Source of the DNA: Deltaproteobacteria bacterium
GTDB lineage: Bacteria; Myxococcota_A; UBA796; JAFGLY01
Length of the DNA stretch: 34,974 nt
NCBI GenBank assembly: GCA_016927815.1
Contig: JAFGLY010000052.1
Span: 1-34,974, forward strand
Direction: 5' to 3'
Below, piece after piece: positions 8,779 to 17,664 of this stretch (position 1 is the stretch's first letter; each line of letters starts with the position of its first letter). The notes beneath the pieces are model-generated. The model saw only the letters and a list, made by a program, of their open reading frames with translations, had not been told where the DNA came from and searched no databases. The translations under genes were made by a program, and so were the position numbers.

Positions 8779-9294
8779 CTACCGGGTCTGCGATTCGATG
8801 GCGGCCTTCTCCCACTCCTTGCTGAACCCCCTGACCTTCCGGTTCTCCTCCAGCGGTTTCCCGATGATGCGGGCGACCTGGATGGCGTACCCGGCGAGGT
8901 TCTCCTCGTCGGAGGCGCTAAGAAGGCGCCGCTCGCCCCCCTCGAGGATGACCGCCACCTCCCACATCGCGCTGCTGCCCCCGATCGTGAAGTCCACCCG
9001 CTCGATGCGATCGAAGGAGACCCGGTCGGCGTCGGTCCCGTCCGCACGCACGGTCGTCCAGACCACGGACTGGGTCTCCTCGTCCACGACGACGTTCTGC
9101 TTCACGGACTGGTGGAACGCGACGTAGTACATCACGCCCGCACCGACGATCGCCATGACGGCGAGCGACACGACCAGGACGACGAAACCGGTGTTTCGCT
9201 TCCTCCCGTCCGTGAACTCGTGGAAGCAGACCTTGCAGCGGGTGGCGACGATCGGAGCTTCTGCGCCGCAAGAAGGGCAGATCTTGGTCTCCAC
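8779..9294 (-). CDS. Zinc-ribbon single-pass membrane protein
   Basis: This is a 171-residue protein. The N-terminus carries a CPSC...CKVC zinc ribbon (C6, C9, C20, C23), followed by a basic patch (GRKRN) and one hydrophobic helix (about residues 36-58). The rest is a small soluble domain with SFDRIERVDFTIG and a charged C-terminus. The topology by the positive-inside rule puts the zinc ribbon in the cytoplasm and the soluble domain outside. I do not recognise a named family. It lies just upstream of the MreB-like gene on the same strand, so a joint role near the membrane cytoskeleton is possible but inferred. Confidence 0.8.
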   Translation of the reverse strand: METKICPSCGAEAPIVATRCKVCFHEFTDGRKRNTGFVVLVVSLAVMAIVGAGVMYYVAFHQSVKQNVVVDEETQSVVWTTVRADGTDADRVSFDRIERVDFTIGGSSAMWEVAVILEGGERRLLSASDEENLAGYAIQVARIIGKPLEENRKVRGFSKEWEKAAIESQTR

Positions 9295-9375
9295 GGGATG
9301 CCTCCGCTCCGGCCGTCGCTGGGGCCGGAGTCCCGTCTATGGGTGGCGCGGACCGCCTGTCAAGCCGGCTGGCGG

Positions 9376-11112
9376 GTGACACCCCGGGGAGGGAGGCATA
9401 GGCTGCGCCCGAGCCCTGCCGGGAGGTGTGCCGTCCTCGACACGCTGGCCAGAGCCTTCTCGCTCCTCCTCCTCGCGCCCTTCCGGTTCCTGTCGTGGGC
9501 GTCCGGCGTTCGGCTCGGGCGTCGCGGACTGGTCCGGGTGGACCTGCCCGCCCTCCAGGAGGCCCTGGGATCGAACGAGGCCCTCGACCACCTCGCACGC
9601 GCCCTCGACGCGATGGGTTCGGATCGTCACGTCCGTGGCGTCTGGCTGCGCCTCCGCCACACGCAGGGCAGCCCTGCGCTCCTCCAGGAGGTCGCGGCGG
9701 CCCTGGTCCGGCTCAAGGCCTCCGGGCGACGGGTGCTGGCGGCGCTGGACGAGGCGGAGGACGGGGACCTCCTCCTGGCTGCCCAGGCGGACCGGATCAC
9801 CTGCTCCCCCGCGGGCACGGTGGATGGCCGGGGGGTTGCGATCCGGGGTGTGTACCTCGCCGACGCGTTGGCTCGGCTGGGCGTCCGCGTGGAGGTCCTG
9901 GCCGCGGGCGCGTTCAAGAGCGCCGCCGACCCGCTCGCCCGGGCAACCCCGAGCCCTGCCCATCGCGAGGCCATGGAGGGCCTGGTGGCCGACCTGCAGG
10001 CCCAGTGGACCTCGAGCGTGGCGCAAGGACGTGGGTTGCCCGAGGACCGGATCCGCGTTGCGCTCGATCGGGCGCCGCTCAGCCCCCAGGAAGCCCTGGA
10101 GGCGGGGCTCGTGGACGAGGTGACCTGGCCGGATCAGGACGCCGAGCGGTGGCCGGAACGCCTCGGGTTTCGTCCGAGGCCCATCGACTTCCCCGCCTGG
10201 AACCGTCGCTGGATTCTCGACCGCGCGTGGCGACGCGCCCTCGGGGACGTACGGCCGATCGCGGTGGTGCGGCTCGGCGGCCCCGTGGTGTACCGCGCTC
10301 CCTCCGTAAACGCCCGCCCGTGCATCGCCGCCGACCGTGTGATCCCCTTGCTCGACCGTCTCGCACAGGATCGCCGCGTACGGGGAGTCCTGCTCGTGGT
10401 GGACTCCGGGGGGGGAGGCGTTGGGCCCTCCGAGGCACTCCACCGCGCCGTGACCCGCCTGAGGGAGAGACGGCCGGTGGTGGCCCTGCTCAGAGGGACC
10501 GCGGCGAGCGGCGCCTATGCGCTGTCGCTCCCTGCGCGGACGGTGGCCGCGCCGGGCACGCTCACCGGATCCATCGGCGTCCTGCTGGTGCGCCCACTCG
10601 TGGCCGGTGCGCTCCGGCGTCTCGGCATCCACGCCACCACCTGGAGGGGCGCTCCCCACGCGGACCTCGACGATCCCGCCCGCCCGCTCACCGATCCGGA
10701 GCGGGCCCGGCTGGAGGCCATGGTCCAGCGCTTCTACACGACCTTCGTCGAGCGGGTGGCCCAGGCGCGTCACCTGGCCCTTGCCGACGTGGAGGCCGTG
10801 GCCCAGGGCCGTGTCTGGACCGGCCGACAGGCGATCGAGCGGGGGCTGGTCGATCGACTGGGGGGATTTCCCGAGGCCTTCGCGGACCTCTGCGAGGCCG
10901 CTGGCCTGCCCTCGGGCCGACGGCCCGAACCCCGGTGGGATCTCGCGCCCGGTCGCCCCTCCACCTTGAGGCGCCTGGCCGGCCGGATCCTTCCCGTGCC
11001 GGCGCTGCTGGGTGATCTCACGCGTTGGACGGCGCTGCCGCTGGCCGCATGGGTGCTGAGAGAGGCGGGCCGCCCTCTCGCCCGCGCGCCGTTCGACCTG
11101 GAGGGGGAGTAG
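9376..11112 (+). CDS. sppA: Signal peptide peptidase SppA-like S49 protease (two-domain type)
   Basis: This is a serine protease with a Ser/Lys dyad, of the long (67K) SppA type, with two tandem S49/Clp-fold domains. Numbered from the GTG at 9376, the general-base Lys is K181 in GAFKSAADPL (first domain), and the nucleophile is S378 in AASGAYALS followed by GTLTGSIGVLL (second domain). The spacing of 197 residues matches E. coli SppA. It would degrade membrane-released signal peptides. The start is uncertain. A good GGGAGG stands at 9421-9426, but no ATG/GTG/TTG in this frame follows it closely. The GTG at 9376 is the nearest usable one, and a rare start near 9433 is possible. The recognisable protein begins at LDTLARAFSLLLL. 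Confidence 0.85.
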   Translation: MTPRGGRHRLRPSPAGRCAVLDTLARAFSLLLLAPFRFLSWASGVRLGRRGLVRVDLPALQEALGSNEALDHLARALDAMGSDRHVRGVWLRLRHTQGSPALLQEVAAALVRLKASGRRVLAALDEAEDGDLLLAAQADRITCSPAGTVDGRGVAIRGVYLADALARLGVRVEVLAAGAFKSAADPLARATPSPAHREAMEGLVADLQAQWTSSVAQGRGLPEDRIRVALDRAPLSPQEALEAGLVDEVTWPDQDAERWPERLGFRPRPIDFPAWNRRWILDRAWRRALGDVRPIAVVRLGGPVVYRAPSVNARPCIAADRVIPLLDRLAQDRRVRGVLLVVDSGGGGVGPSEALHRAVTRLRERRPVVALLRGTAASGAYALSLPARTVAAPGTLTGSIGVLLVRPLVAGALRRLGIHATTWRGAPHADLDDPARPLTDPERARLEAMVQRFYTTFVERVAQARHLALADVEAVAQGRVWTGRQAIERGLVDRLGGFPEAFADLCEAAGLPSGRRPEPRWDLAPGRPSTLRRLAGRILPVPALLGDLTRWTALPLAAWVLREAGRPLARAPFDLEGE

Positions 11113-11170
11113 CCGGCGGGGCGACGGAGGTCCTTCGGAGGCCCAGCCGGTCGGATAGGGGCTGGCGTCC

Positions 11171-12595
11171 ATGCTGTTCGTCTCGCTCGACTACCTCCTG
11201 TTCCTGCCGCTCGCGGTGCTGGCCTACTGGCTCTCTCCGCGCCGCTGGCGCCTGGGGGTGATGGGTACTGCATCCCTGGCGTTCTACGCCTCGTGGAAGC
11301 TCGCATACCTGCCCGTGGTCCTGGGCGTGATTCTCGTGGCCTGGGCCGGTGCGCTCTGGGTGGCGCGCCTGGCGCAAGAGGGCCGTCCCCGCACGGTGCC
11401 CCGCGCTGTGGTGGCCGTGGGCCTGGTTGTCCCGCTCCTCGTCTTCAAGTACTGGAACTGGCTGTCCAGCGATGCCGAGGCGTTCGTCCGCTCCCTGGGG
11501 ATCCCCTTCGATCTGCCCCAGACCACGCTGCCTTTGCCCATCGGCATTTCTTTTTTCACGTTCCAGGCCCTCGCCTACGTGTTCGACGCTGGGCGCGACG
11601 GGAAGGCGGAGGCGAATCCCTGGCGTTTGGGGACGTTCGTCAGCTTCTTCCCCCAGCTCGTGGCGGGTCCCATCGTGCGGCGCGACGAGCTCATCCCGAC
11701 CCTCCGCGCCCTCCCCGACCTGTGCCGTGGCCAGGTGGGCGCCGGTCTCTGGCGCATCGCACGGGGCCTCGTGAAGAAGCTGCTCATCGCCGACGTGGTG
11801 AGGGTCGGCATGGTGGACCCCATGTTCGACGATCCGGGAAGGTTCACCGGGCTCGAACTGCTCGTGGGGCTCTATGCGTTCACGCTGCAGATCTACTACG
11901 ACTTTTCAGGCTACACGGACATGGCCATCGGCTCGGCCCGCCTGTTCGGCATCGAGCTGCCCGAGAACTTCCGGCGACCCTACAACGTCACGAACATCAC
12001 GGCGTACTGGCGACGCTGGCACCGTACGCTCTCGCTCTGGGTCCGGCATTACATCTACTTCCCGCTCGGAGGGGCTCGAGTCCGCTTCCAGGCTCGGGTG
12101 TACTTGAACCTCCTCGTCACGTTCCTGGTCCTCGGCGTCTGGCACGGAGCCTCGTGGAACTTCGTGATCTACGGCCTCGTCCACGGAAGCGCGATGTGCG
12201 TCCACCGCTGGTTCCGCAAGCGGCACGGACGCGACCCCGAGGACCCGTCGCCCGGCGGCTGGTGGGGATGGACCTGGCGCTTCGTCCTGACCTTCCAGTT
12301 CGTGGTCCTGGCCCGGATCCTCTTTCGAGCGCCGGACCTCGGGACCGCCTGGGCGTTCGCGGAGGGGCTCCTGCACCCCTCGGCGGTGTTCCCCAGGTTC
12401 GCCCCGCTGGCGTGGGCCGCCCTCGCCGTGGGGTACGCCATCCACTTCACGCCCATCCGGTGGCAGTCCGAGGTCGAGGACTGGTTCCGGAGCGCCGGGC
12501 CCGTTCGCTGGGCGCTGGTGTTCGCGGTCGTGGCTACAGCCTGCGCCCTCCTGGGCACGGGAGAGCAGCTTGCCTTCATCTACTACCAGTTCTGA
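11171..12595 (+). CDS. MBOAT-family O-acyltransferase (AlgI-like)
   Basis: This is a 474-residue polytopic protein. It begins with the MLFVSLDYLLFLPLAVLAYW helix that is typical of AlgI/DltB-like MBOAT proteins. Diagnostic blocks are PIGISFFTFQALAYVFD, FFPQLVAGPIVRRDE, YYDFSGYTDMAIGSARLFGIELPENF and WRRWHRTLSLW. The catalytic-region VWHGASWNFVIYGLVHG (His325) is also present. The family moves acetyl or other acyl groups across the inner membrane onto polysaccharide or peptidoglycan, usually handing them to an SGNH partner. Such a partner starts inside the end of this gene with a 26-bp overlap, supporting a two-protein acylation system. The substrate is not evident. Confidence 0.95.
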   Translation: MLFVSLDYLLFLPLAVLAYWLSPRRWRLGVMGTASLAFYASWKLAYLPVVLGVILVAWAGALWVARLAQEGRPRTVPRAVVAVGLVVPLLVFKYWNWLSSDAEAFVRSLGIPFDLPQTTLPLPIGISFFTFQALAYVFDAGRDGKAEANPWRLGTFVSFFPQLVAGPIVRRDELIPTLRALPDLCRGQVGAGLWRIARGLVKKLLIADVVRVGMVDPMFDDPGRFTGLELLVGLYAFTLQIYYDFSGYTDMAIGSARLFGIELPENFRRPYNVTNITAYWRRWHRTLSLWVRHYIYFPLGGARVRFQARVYLNLLVTFLVLGVWHGASWNFVIYGLVHGSAMCVHRWFRKRHGRDPEDPSPGGWWGWTWRFVLTFQFVVLARILFRAPDLGTAWAFAEGLLHPSAVFPRFAPLAWAALAVGYAIHFTPIRWQSEVEDWFRSAGPVRWALVFAVVATACALLGTGEQLAFIYYQF

Positions 12596-14060
12596 CGCCG
12601 GCCCCGACGTCCCGATCCGCCGCCGGGAACTCGGGCGCTTCGCGATCTTCCTCGCCCTCCTCGCCACGATGGCCCTGGCCACCTGGATCCACCCGGTCCT
12701 GGGTCCGATGCGGCCCTGGGTGCCCGGCGAGCCCATCCCGCTCCTCCACCTCCTGGTTCCGGACCGCGAGACCGTCGAGGAGGACGCCTGGGGAGAGATC
12801 CGCACGGTCCACGAGGCTCCCCCGGCACCGTCCGTCTCGCTGGAGGCCCCGGCCCCCGTTTCGCGCCTGCCCGTGCGCCCCCCGGCCGTCCCGACGCCCC
12901 TCGACGTCCCGCCCGGCGCACTGGACCACTGGTTCGAGGCCCTGTCTCACGCCGAAGCTGGCGAGCCGGGCCGGGTGGTCCGGACGTGCCACTGGGGGGA
13001 CTCCACCATTGCGGCGGACGGGATCACCAGCCGCGTCCGCAGCCGCCTGCAGGCCCGCTTCGGGGACGGCGGCCCCGGGTTCCTCGCCCTGAAGGTGGAT
13101 CCACGGTGGCAGTCGCGGCCGGGTGTCGCCCGCTGGGTGAAGGGGGACTGGAGCGCCCTGGAGATCACCTTCGGGGGCGCCGAGGAGCGCCGGTACGGGC
13201 TCGCCGGCGTCGTGAGCACCGCCACCGGCGAGGGCACGGCCACGCTGGGGGGCATCGAGGTGGACGGCATCCGCCAGCCCCTGCACCGCTTCGACGTCTT
13301 CTACCAGCGTCAGCCGGGCGGAGGCACGCTGTCCCTGTCCCCCAAGGGCGCCCCAGGCGCTCGGATCTCGACGGCTTCGGACCGGGTGAGGGACGCGTTC
13401 CGGGAGCTTCGCTCCGAGGCAGGGTCCTCGTTTCTGTTCCTCAAGGCCGTGGGCGACGGCCCGGTGACCGTGTACGGGGTGGCCCTCGAGACGGCAGGCC
13501 CGGGCGTCACCTGGGAGACCTTCGGAGTGGCCGGGGCGTCCGTGGGGTCCATGCTGGCCCGGCAGGCCTCGTGGCACCTCCGTGCGCAGATCCAGCGCCG
13601 GAGCCCGGACCTCATCGTCTACCAGACCGGAGGCAACGAGCTGGAGTACCCCGGGCTGAAGGTGGACGGGGGCGCCGCCTTCCGCACGCCCTACCTCCAG
13701 GTGCTCTCGAACCTCGAGGCCGGCGTGCCCGAGGCGTCCTGCCTCGTGATCGGTCCCCTGGACCAGGCCCGGCGGGAACGGGGCAAGGTCGTGAGCAAGC
13801 CCAACCTGGAGATCATGATCCGGGTCCAGCAGGAAGCGGCCCGGGAGGCGGGGTGCGCGTTCTGGGACGCTCGTCACGCCATGGGCGGGGAAGGGGCCTT
13901 CGCCCGTTGGCTCGAGCACGAGCCGCGGGTGGCCTGGACCGACCTCATCCACCTCACGAGCGCGGGCCTGGATCTGGTGGGCGACTCCCTCGCGGACGCG
14001 CTGCTCGACGCCTACGACACCTGGAAGCAGGAGCAGGTGGCTCCGGATCCCTTGCCGTAG
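12570..14060 (+). CDS. Membrane-anchored SGNH/GDSL hydrolase, partner of the MBOAT acyltransferase
   Basis: This is a 496-residue protein. It starts at TTG 12570, inside the MBOAT gene in another frame, with a GGGAG site six bases before; the overlap suggests translational coupling. One N-terminal helix (about residues 22-40) anchors it, followed by a Pro-rich linker and a large periplasmic part. SGNH blocks are HWGDSTIAADG (Ser145), a central beta-domain insert (residues about 170-310), TGGNE (Asn of block III) and DLIHLTSAG (Asp458, His461). In AlgJ/AlgX, PatB and similar systems such an enzyme transfers the acyl group from the MBOAT onto the glycan. The related gene at 14074-15498 has the same layout. 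Confidence 0.88.
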   Translation: MPSSTTSSDAGPDVPIRRRELGRFAIFLALLATMALATWIHPVLGPMRPWVPGEPIPLLHLLVPDRETVEEDAWGEIRTVHEAPPAPSVSLEAPAPVSRLPVRPPAVPTPLDVPPGALDHWFEALSHAEAGEPGRVVRTCHWGDSTIAADGITSRVRSRLQARFGDGGPGFLALKVDPRWQSRPGVARWVKGDWSALEITFGGAEERRYGLAGVVSTATGEGTATLGGIEVDGIRQPLHRFDVFYQRQPGGGTLSLSPKGAPGARISTASDRVRDAFRELRSEAGSSFLFLKAVGDGPVTVYGVALETAGPGVTWETFGVAGASVGSMLARQASWHLRAQIQRRSPDLIVYQTGGNELEYPGLKVDGGAAFRTPYLQVLSNLEAGVPEASCLVIGPLDQARRERGKVVSKPNLEIMIRVQQEAAREAGCAFWDARHAMGGEGAFARWLEHEPRVAWTDLIHLTSAGLDLVGDSLADALLDAYDTWKQEQVAPDPLP

Positions 14061-14073
14061 CGCGCGGCCCTCG

Positions 14074-15498
14074 TCAGGAACGCATGGCCAGGAGGGCGGC
14101 CAGGAACCGATCCGCCACCAGCGCGTACCCGGTCGGCGTGAAGTGGATGAGATCGGACGCGGCCAGCGGCGGATCGTGGAGGCGCCAGGCCACCATCGAG
14201 CCCGGCCCGCCCGTGGCCGCCTGCCAGTCCCAGAAGGCGCACCCCCAAAGGGGTGCCACCTCGCGCTGGACCGTGGCCACCCGTTCGGTCCGATCCCACA
14301 CCGCGTACCGGTCCTGGGAGAGCTTCACGCCTCGGTCCGAGGGGCCGACGAGGATGCATGGGATCTCCGGGGAGAGCACCGCCCGCAGCCGGGCCAGCAC
14401 GGCTTCGAGCTCCCTCCGGTAGGCCGCCTCCTCCCAGCGGGAGTCGTTGGCCTCGTTGGTCCCGTAGGCCAGGACCACGAGGTCCGGATCGAGGGCCGCC
14501 AGGCCCTGGGCCGCCATGCTCGGCTCCCACGTGAGCCAGGAACTCGCGGTCTCGCCCCGGACGCCCAGCGCGTCCACGATCGCGCCTCCCCCCTCCCGCT
14601 CCATGGACACGCCGAAGATCCGCACCTCGCCGTCGCCCGAGGGCGCGAGCACGAGCCGATGGGGGCCGTCCGGAACCTCCACCCGGATCCGTTGAAGGGT
14701 CGGGCAAGGGGCCACCGTGGACACCGCACGCTCCGGGGCCTGGTCCACCTGGATCCGCAGCGTGCCCCCCCCGGGCTGGCCGAGGGCGAACACCTCGAAG
14801 CGGGACACGCGACGCCCCTGCGCGTTGGTGTGCGTGGTCTCCACCCAGCCGAAATCCTGGGGATCCGAGCTCGACACGCTGACGCCCGCGAGCCCCAGGA
14901 GGCCGTCTCCGCGCCCTGACGACCGGCTGGCCCAGTCCCCGAACCAACCCTCGCTGCGGCAGAGGTTCACGTCCTGTCCGCGGTATCCGGCGAAGGGTGC
15001 GGCCGGCAGCACGAACCCGTGACCCAGGTCGCCCCAGCGATCCTGGAGCACGCGCCGGATGCGGCCGGTCCAGTGGTCGCCCTCGGTGTGGGACGCCCCG
15101 TAGAACGTCAGGCGTACGCGTTGGCCCCCGTCGCCCCGTCGGATCACGTGGGAGATGCGGGCCAGCACCTCGCTTTGGCCCTCGAGGGGCTGCAGGGGGA
15201 GGGCCTCGGGTCGAGCCCCGGGCAGGGCCGCCGCGTCCACCTGCCGATCGCGGATCAGGACTTGGGGCATGGCGGTTGGATCCGGTGGTACGACCTTGAC
15301 GATCCCGGATCGGCGAGGTCTGCTCTCCGGGCGTTGGACTGCGGTACGCGCTCTCGCCTCCTCGCAGGTCAGGTTTCCGGGGCCGTCCGCCTCGGGCACC
15401 TGGAGGACCACCGGTGCCACCGTCTCCACCAGGGGCGAGGGCCTGGCCGGCAGGCCGGAGGCGGCGACCAGGACGGCAGTCAGCGGGACGAGGCGCAT
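14074..15498 (-). CDS. Secreted SGNH/GDSL hydrolase, second copy
   Basis: This is a 474-residue protein with an N-terminal signal-like segment (MRLVPLTAVLVAASGLPARP) and a linker. The SGNH domain shows block I FYGASHTEGDHW (Ser136), GHGFVLPAAPFAGYRG, block III AYGTNEAND (Asn348) and block V SDLIHFTPTGY (Asp449, His452). The middle contains a beta-rich insert (residues about 200-300) with FEVFALGQPGGGTL that parallels FDVFYQRQPGGGTL of the neighbour, so the two SGNH proteins are distant paralogs. It is convergent with the first SGNH gene across 13 bp. It could act as a second acyltransferase with different acceptor specificity, or as an esterase that removes acyl groups. Confidence 0.87.
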   Translation of the reverse strand: MRLVPLTAVLVAASGLPARPSPLVETVAPVVLQVPEADGPGNLTCEEARARTAVQRPESRPRRSGIVKVVPPDPTAMPQVLIRDRQVDAAALPGARPEALPLQPLEGQSEVLARISHVIRRGDGGQRVRLTFYGASHTEGDHWTGRIRRVLQDRWGDLGHGFVLPAAPFAGYRGQDVNLCRSEGWFGDWASRSSGRGDGLLGLAGVSVSSSDPQDFGWVETTHTNAQGRRVSRFEVFALGQPGGGTLRIQVDQAPERAVSTVAPCPTLQRIRVEVPDGPHRLVLAPSGDGEVRIFGVSMEREGGGAIVDALGVRGETASSWLTWEPSMAAQGLAALDPDLVVLAYGTNEANDSRWEEAAYRRELEAVLARLRAVLSPEIPCILVGPSDRGVKLSQDRYAVWDRTERVATVQREVAPLWGCAFWDWQAATGGPGSMVAWRLHDPPLAASDLIHFTPTGYALVADRFLAALLAMRS

Positions 15499-15603
15499 AC
15501 CCAGGGCTCCTCGACCTTCATAGCCCGCACGCCTCGTGCGGGGACAGGCATCGCTGGGACGGTCCGCACGCCGGGCAGGCGATAGGATCGACCTGGAGCA
15601 CCG
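15499..15603. promoter_or_regulatory. Divergent intergenic region upstream of the SGNH gene and the tandem paralogs
   Basis: This is a 105-bp gap between two divergent starts. On the plus strand GATAGGAT (about 15580-15587) could serve as a -10 element shortly before the GGAG ribosome site of the next gene. No clear -35 is visible. Promoter assignment is tentative. Confidence 0.25.
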
Positions 15604-16614
15604 ATGCCTGTCCAGAACGACGAGCCATTCATCCAGCGTGTCGAGAGCCTCATCGAACCGGGGGAGGTCTGCGACCTCTTCTTCATCCAGCGTTTCAAGA
15701 AGCTCATGCCGAACGTGCTCTTCAAGAGGCTGCTCTACGAGACCTCACGAAGATACCCCCAGATCGGCTTCGTCATCGAACCCTACAGCCTCTTCCTCTT
15801 CTTCCGCCTGAAGGACCTGGATAGGGCGAAATCCCTCCTCCCGGCGCGCTACGAGCTCGTGAAGTCGCGAATCGTGGAGGGGGACGAACCGGACCATTAC
15901 CACGGGATGGGCATCTTCAACACGAGGGGCAGCACCTTCTGGGGCACACGCCTCGAATCCTACCTCATCGCTCGAGACAAGGAGACCGGGCTGGTTTCCT
16001 GGATCTTCATCGACATCTTCAGCAATACCCTCATCGCCCTGCCCAAGGCGGGGGTGGCCGACCCGAACAGCCACGGGGCGGTCTACACCACCAGCTCCAA
16101 GGGCGATTTCTTCGTGAACATCGCGGAGGACGGGACGGGGCGGCGCCTCAAGCTCAGGGGCACGCTGTCCAGAGGCCAGAGGAAGGTCCCGGACAAGCCT
16201 TTGTGGATCGGGGGGAACACGTCCATCGCCTACACGGAGAAGCTCTCCGGGGGCGACGAGACGCCCTTCGCGGTGATCTTCGACCCGGCGGAGGTCGCCA
16301 CGGCCCTGGAGATCCCCGTGGAGGACGTGAAGCTCGAGGAGAACGGCCTCATGCCGGGCCTGGCCGAGCCGGAGCTCTGCAAGGTCCTGTGCTTCCCCTT
16401 CGCCCAGCACTACATCGCGGACAGCCCGGGGTGCAGGACCTTCGTCAAGGACGAGGAGGACATGGTCGCCAAGGTCCACGCGATTGCAGAGCGCACGCAG
16501 ATGGAGACCTTTTCCACGAGGGGCGTCAAGAGGCTCTTCCTGGCGGGCTTCCTCCTTTTCGCTCTCCTGAGCCTCGGTGTCCTGGCCGCCCTCATCGCGG
16601 TCCTGGTCTCTTGA
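15604..16614 (+). CDS. Tail-anchored protein of unknown family, tandem paralog 1
   Basis: This is a 336-residue protein from ATG with GGAG six bases upstream. No family is recognised. The soluble part (residues 1-305) includes IGFVIEPYSLFLFFRL, LPARYELVKSRI, GTRLESYLIARDKETGLVSWIFIDIFSNTLIALP, KPLWIGGNTSIAYTEKL and a Cys-containing CFPFAQHYIAD. The last about 28 residues form one hydrophobic helix (FLAGFLLFALLSLGVLAALIAVLVS), so it is probably tail-anchored with the domain in the cytoplasm. The next gene is a clear paralog with the same order of motifs. The beta-rich pattern loosely recalls acetoacetate-decarboxylase-like or DUF2071-like folds, but this is only an impression. Proximity to an SDR and a CrtI-like flavoprotein hints at lipid metabolism. 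Confidence 0.85.
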   Translation: MPVQNDEPFIQRVESLIEPGEVCDLFFIQRFKKLMPNVLFKRLLYETSRRYPQIGFVIEPYSLFLFFRLKDLDRAKSLLPARYELVKSRIVEGDEPDHYHGMGIFNTRGSTFWGTRLESYLIARDKETGLVSWIFIDIFSNTLIALPKAGVADPNSHGAVYTTSSKGDFFVNIAEDGTGRRLKLRGTLSRGQRKVPDKPLWIGGNTSIAYTEKLSGGDETPFAVIFDPAEVATALEIPVEDVKLEENGLMPGLAEPELCKVLCFPFAQHYIADSPGCRTFVKDEEDMVAKVHAIAERTQMETFSTRGVKRLFLAGFLLFALLSLGVLAALIAVLVS

Positions 16615-16647
16615 GCCAGCCTTTCATGAAGACGAACCGGAGTCGCC

Positions 16648-17664
16648 TTGACCAAGGATGAATACGACGCTTTCGTGAGGAAGACGGAATCCCTGGTGAA
16701 GCCGGTGGACTCGACGGCCATCAGCTTCCTCGGGGCCTTCAACAAGTTCCTCCCCATCAAGACACAGCGGAGCATCATGGAGAAGGGGAGCCGAAGCATC
16801 CCCTACATGGGCTTCATCGTGGACCCGTACTGTTTCTTCCTCTCCTATCCCGTCACCGACAGGACAGTCGCCCAGGCGATGCTCCCCGAGGGCTACGAGC
16901 TGGCAGACACCTCGATCTTCGAGGACGAGGCGAAGCAGCCCACGGTCATCATCAGCGCCTTCTCCGTCCGCACCTCCGTCTTCACGGGGATGCGGCTGGA
17001 GTGCTACCTCATCGCGCGGAACCGGGCGACGGGCCGCGTGGCCTGGATCATCACCGACTACGAGACCAACACGCTCAGCAACGATCCAAAGAACGGCTTC
17101 TGCGGCTATTCCTGCGATCCAGCCTTCTTCACCACGACGCCCTACGGTGAGATCTCGGCGGAGGCGGTCAACGAGAAGACCCAGAACCGCTACTCGGTGC
17201 GGGCGGACCTTACCGGCGGCCGGATGAGGGAGCTCGACCAGGCTCTCTGGGTGGAGGGGAACATGGCCGTGGACTACGGCGGGAGGCTCAAGGACCCCTC
17301 CTCGGCTCCCTTCAGCCTCCTCTTTGACCCCGTCCTCATGAAGGAGGCCCTGGAGATCCCCCTGGATGGAGTGAAGATTGTCGAGAACACGCTCATGAAG
17401 GGCATCATAGACGGCGCCCATCCTTCCTGCGCGGCCTGCTTCCCCTACGCCCAGCACTTCGTCATCCGGCAGGACCTCGGAGATCAGGTCATCGCCACTT
17501 CGGAGGATCTCCTGGCCCAGGTGGGCACCTTCATGGGGAGGAAGGGCTTCAAGACCATGAGGGGCCAGGACATCACCAGGCCGCTCTTTTGCGGCATGGT
17601 GGCTTCCTCCGTCCTCAACGCGGCCATCATCGCGACCCTCCTCGTCAAGATCCTGTTCTTCTGA
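16648..17664 (+). CDS. Tail-anchored protein of unknown family, tandem paralog 2
   Basis: This is a 338-residue protein. The start is TTG 16648, chosen because GGAG lies six bases before it and no in-frame ATG is near. It is a paralog of the preceding gene: MGFIVDPYCFFLSYPV, LPEGYELADTSIF, GMRLECYLIARNRATGRVAWIITDYETNTLSNDP, QALWVEGNMAVDYGGRL, CFPYAQHFVI, and a C-terminal hydrophobic helix ending KILFF. The gap to paralog 1 is 33 bp, so the two are co-transcribed. Its last 20 bp overlap the 3' end of the convergent flavoprotein gene. Two related subunits may form a hetero-oligomer on the membrane. The function is not known. Confidence 0.85.
   Translation: MTKDEYDAFVRKTESLVKPVDSTAISFLGAFNKFLPIKTQRSIMEKGSRSIPYMGFIVDPYCFFLSYPVTDRTVAQAMLPEGYELADTSIFEDEAKQPTVIISAFSVRTSVFTGMRLECYLIARNRATGRVAWIITDYETNTLSNDPKNGFCGYSCDPAFFTTTPYGEISAEAVNEKTQNRYSVRADLTGGRMRELDQALWVEGNMAVDYGGRLKDPSSAPFSLLFDPVLMKEALEIPLDGVKIVENTLMKGIIDGAHPSCAACFPYAQHFVIRQDLGDQVIATSEDLLAQVGTFMGRKGFKTMRGQDITRPLFCGMVASSVLNAAIIATLLVKILFF

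Noticed and set aside
8530-9375. N-terminal extension of the SppA frame by about 280 codons
   Set aside because: This part lies antisense to the MreB-like and zinc-ribbon genes, has no SppA similarity and contains typical out-of-frame composition.
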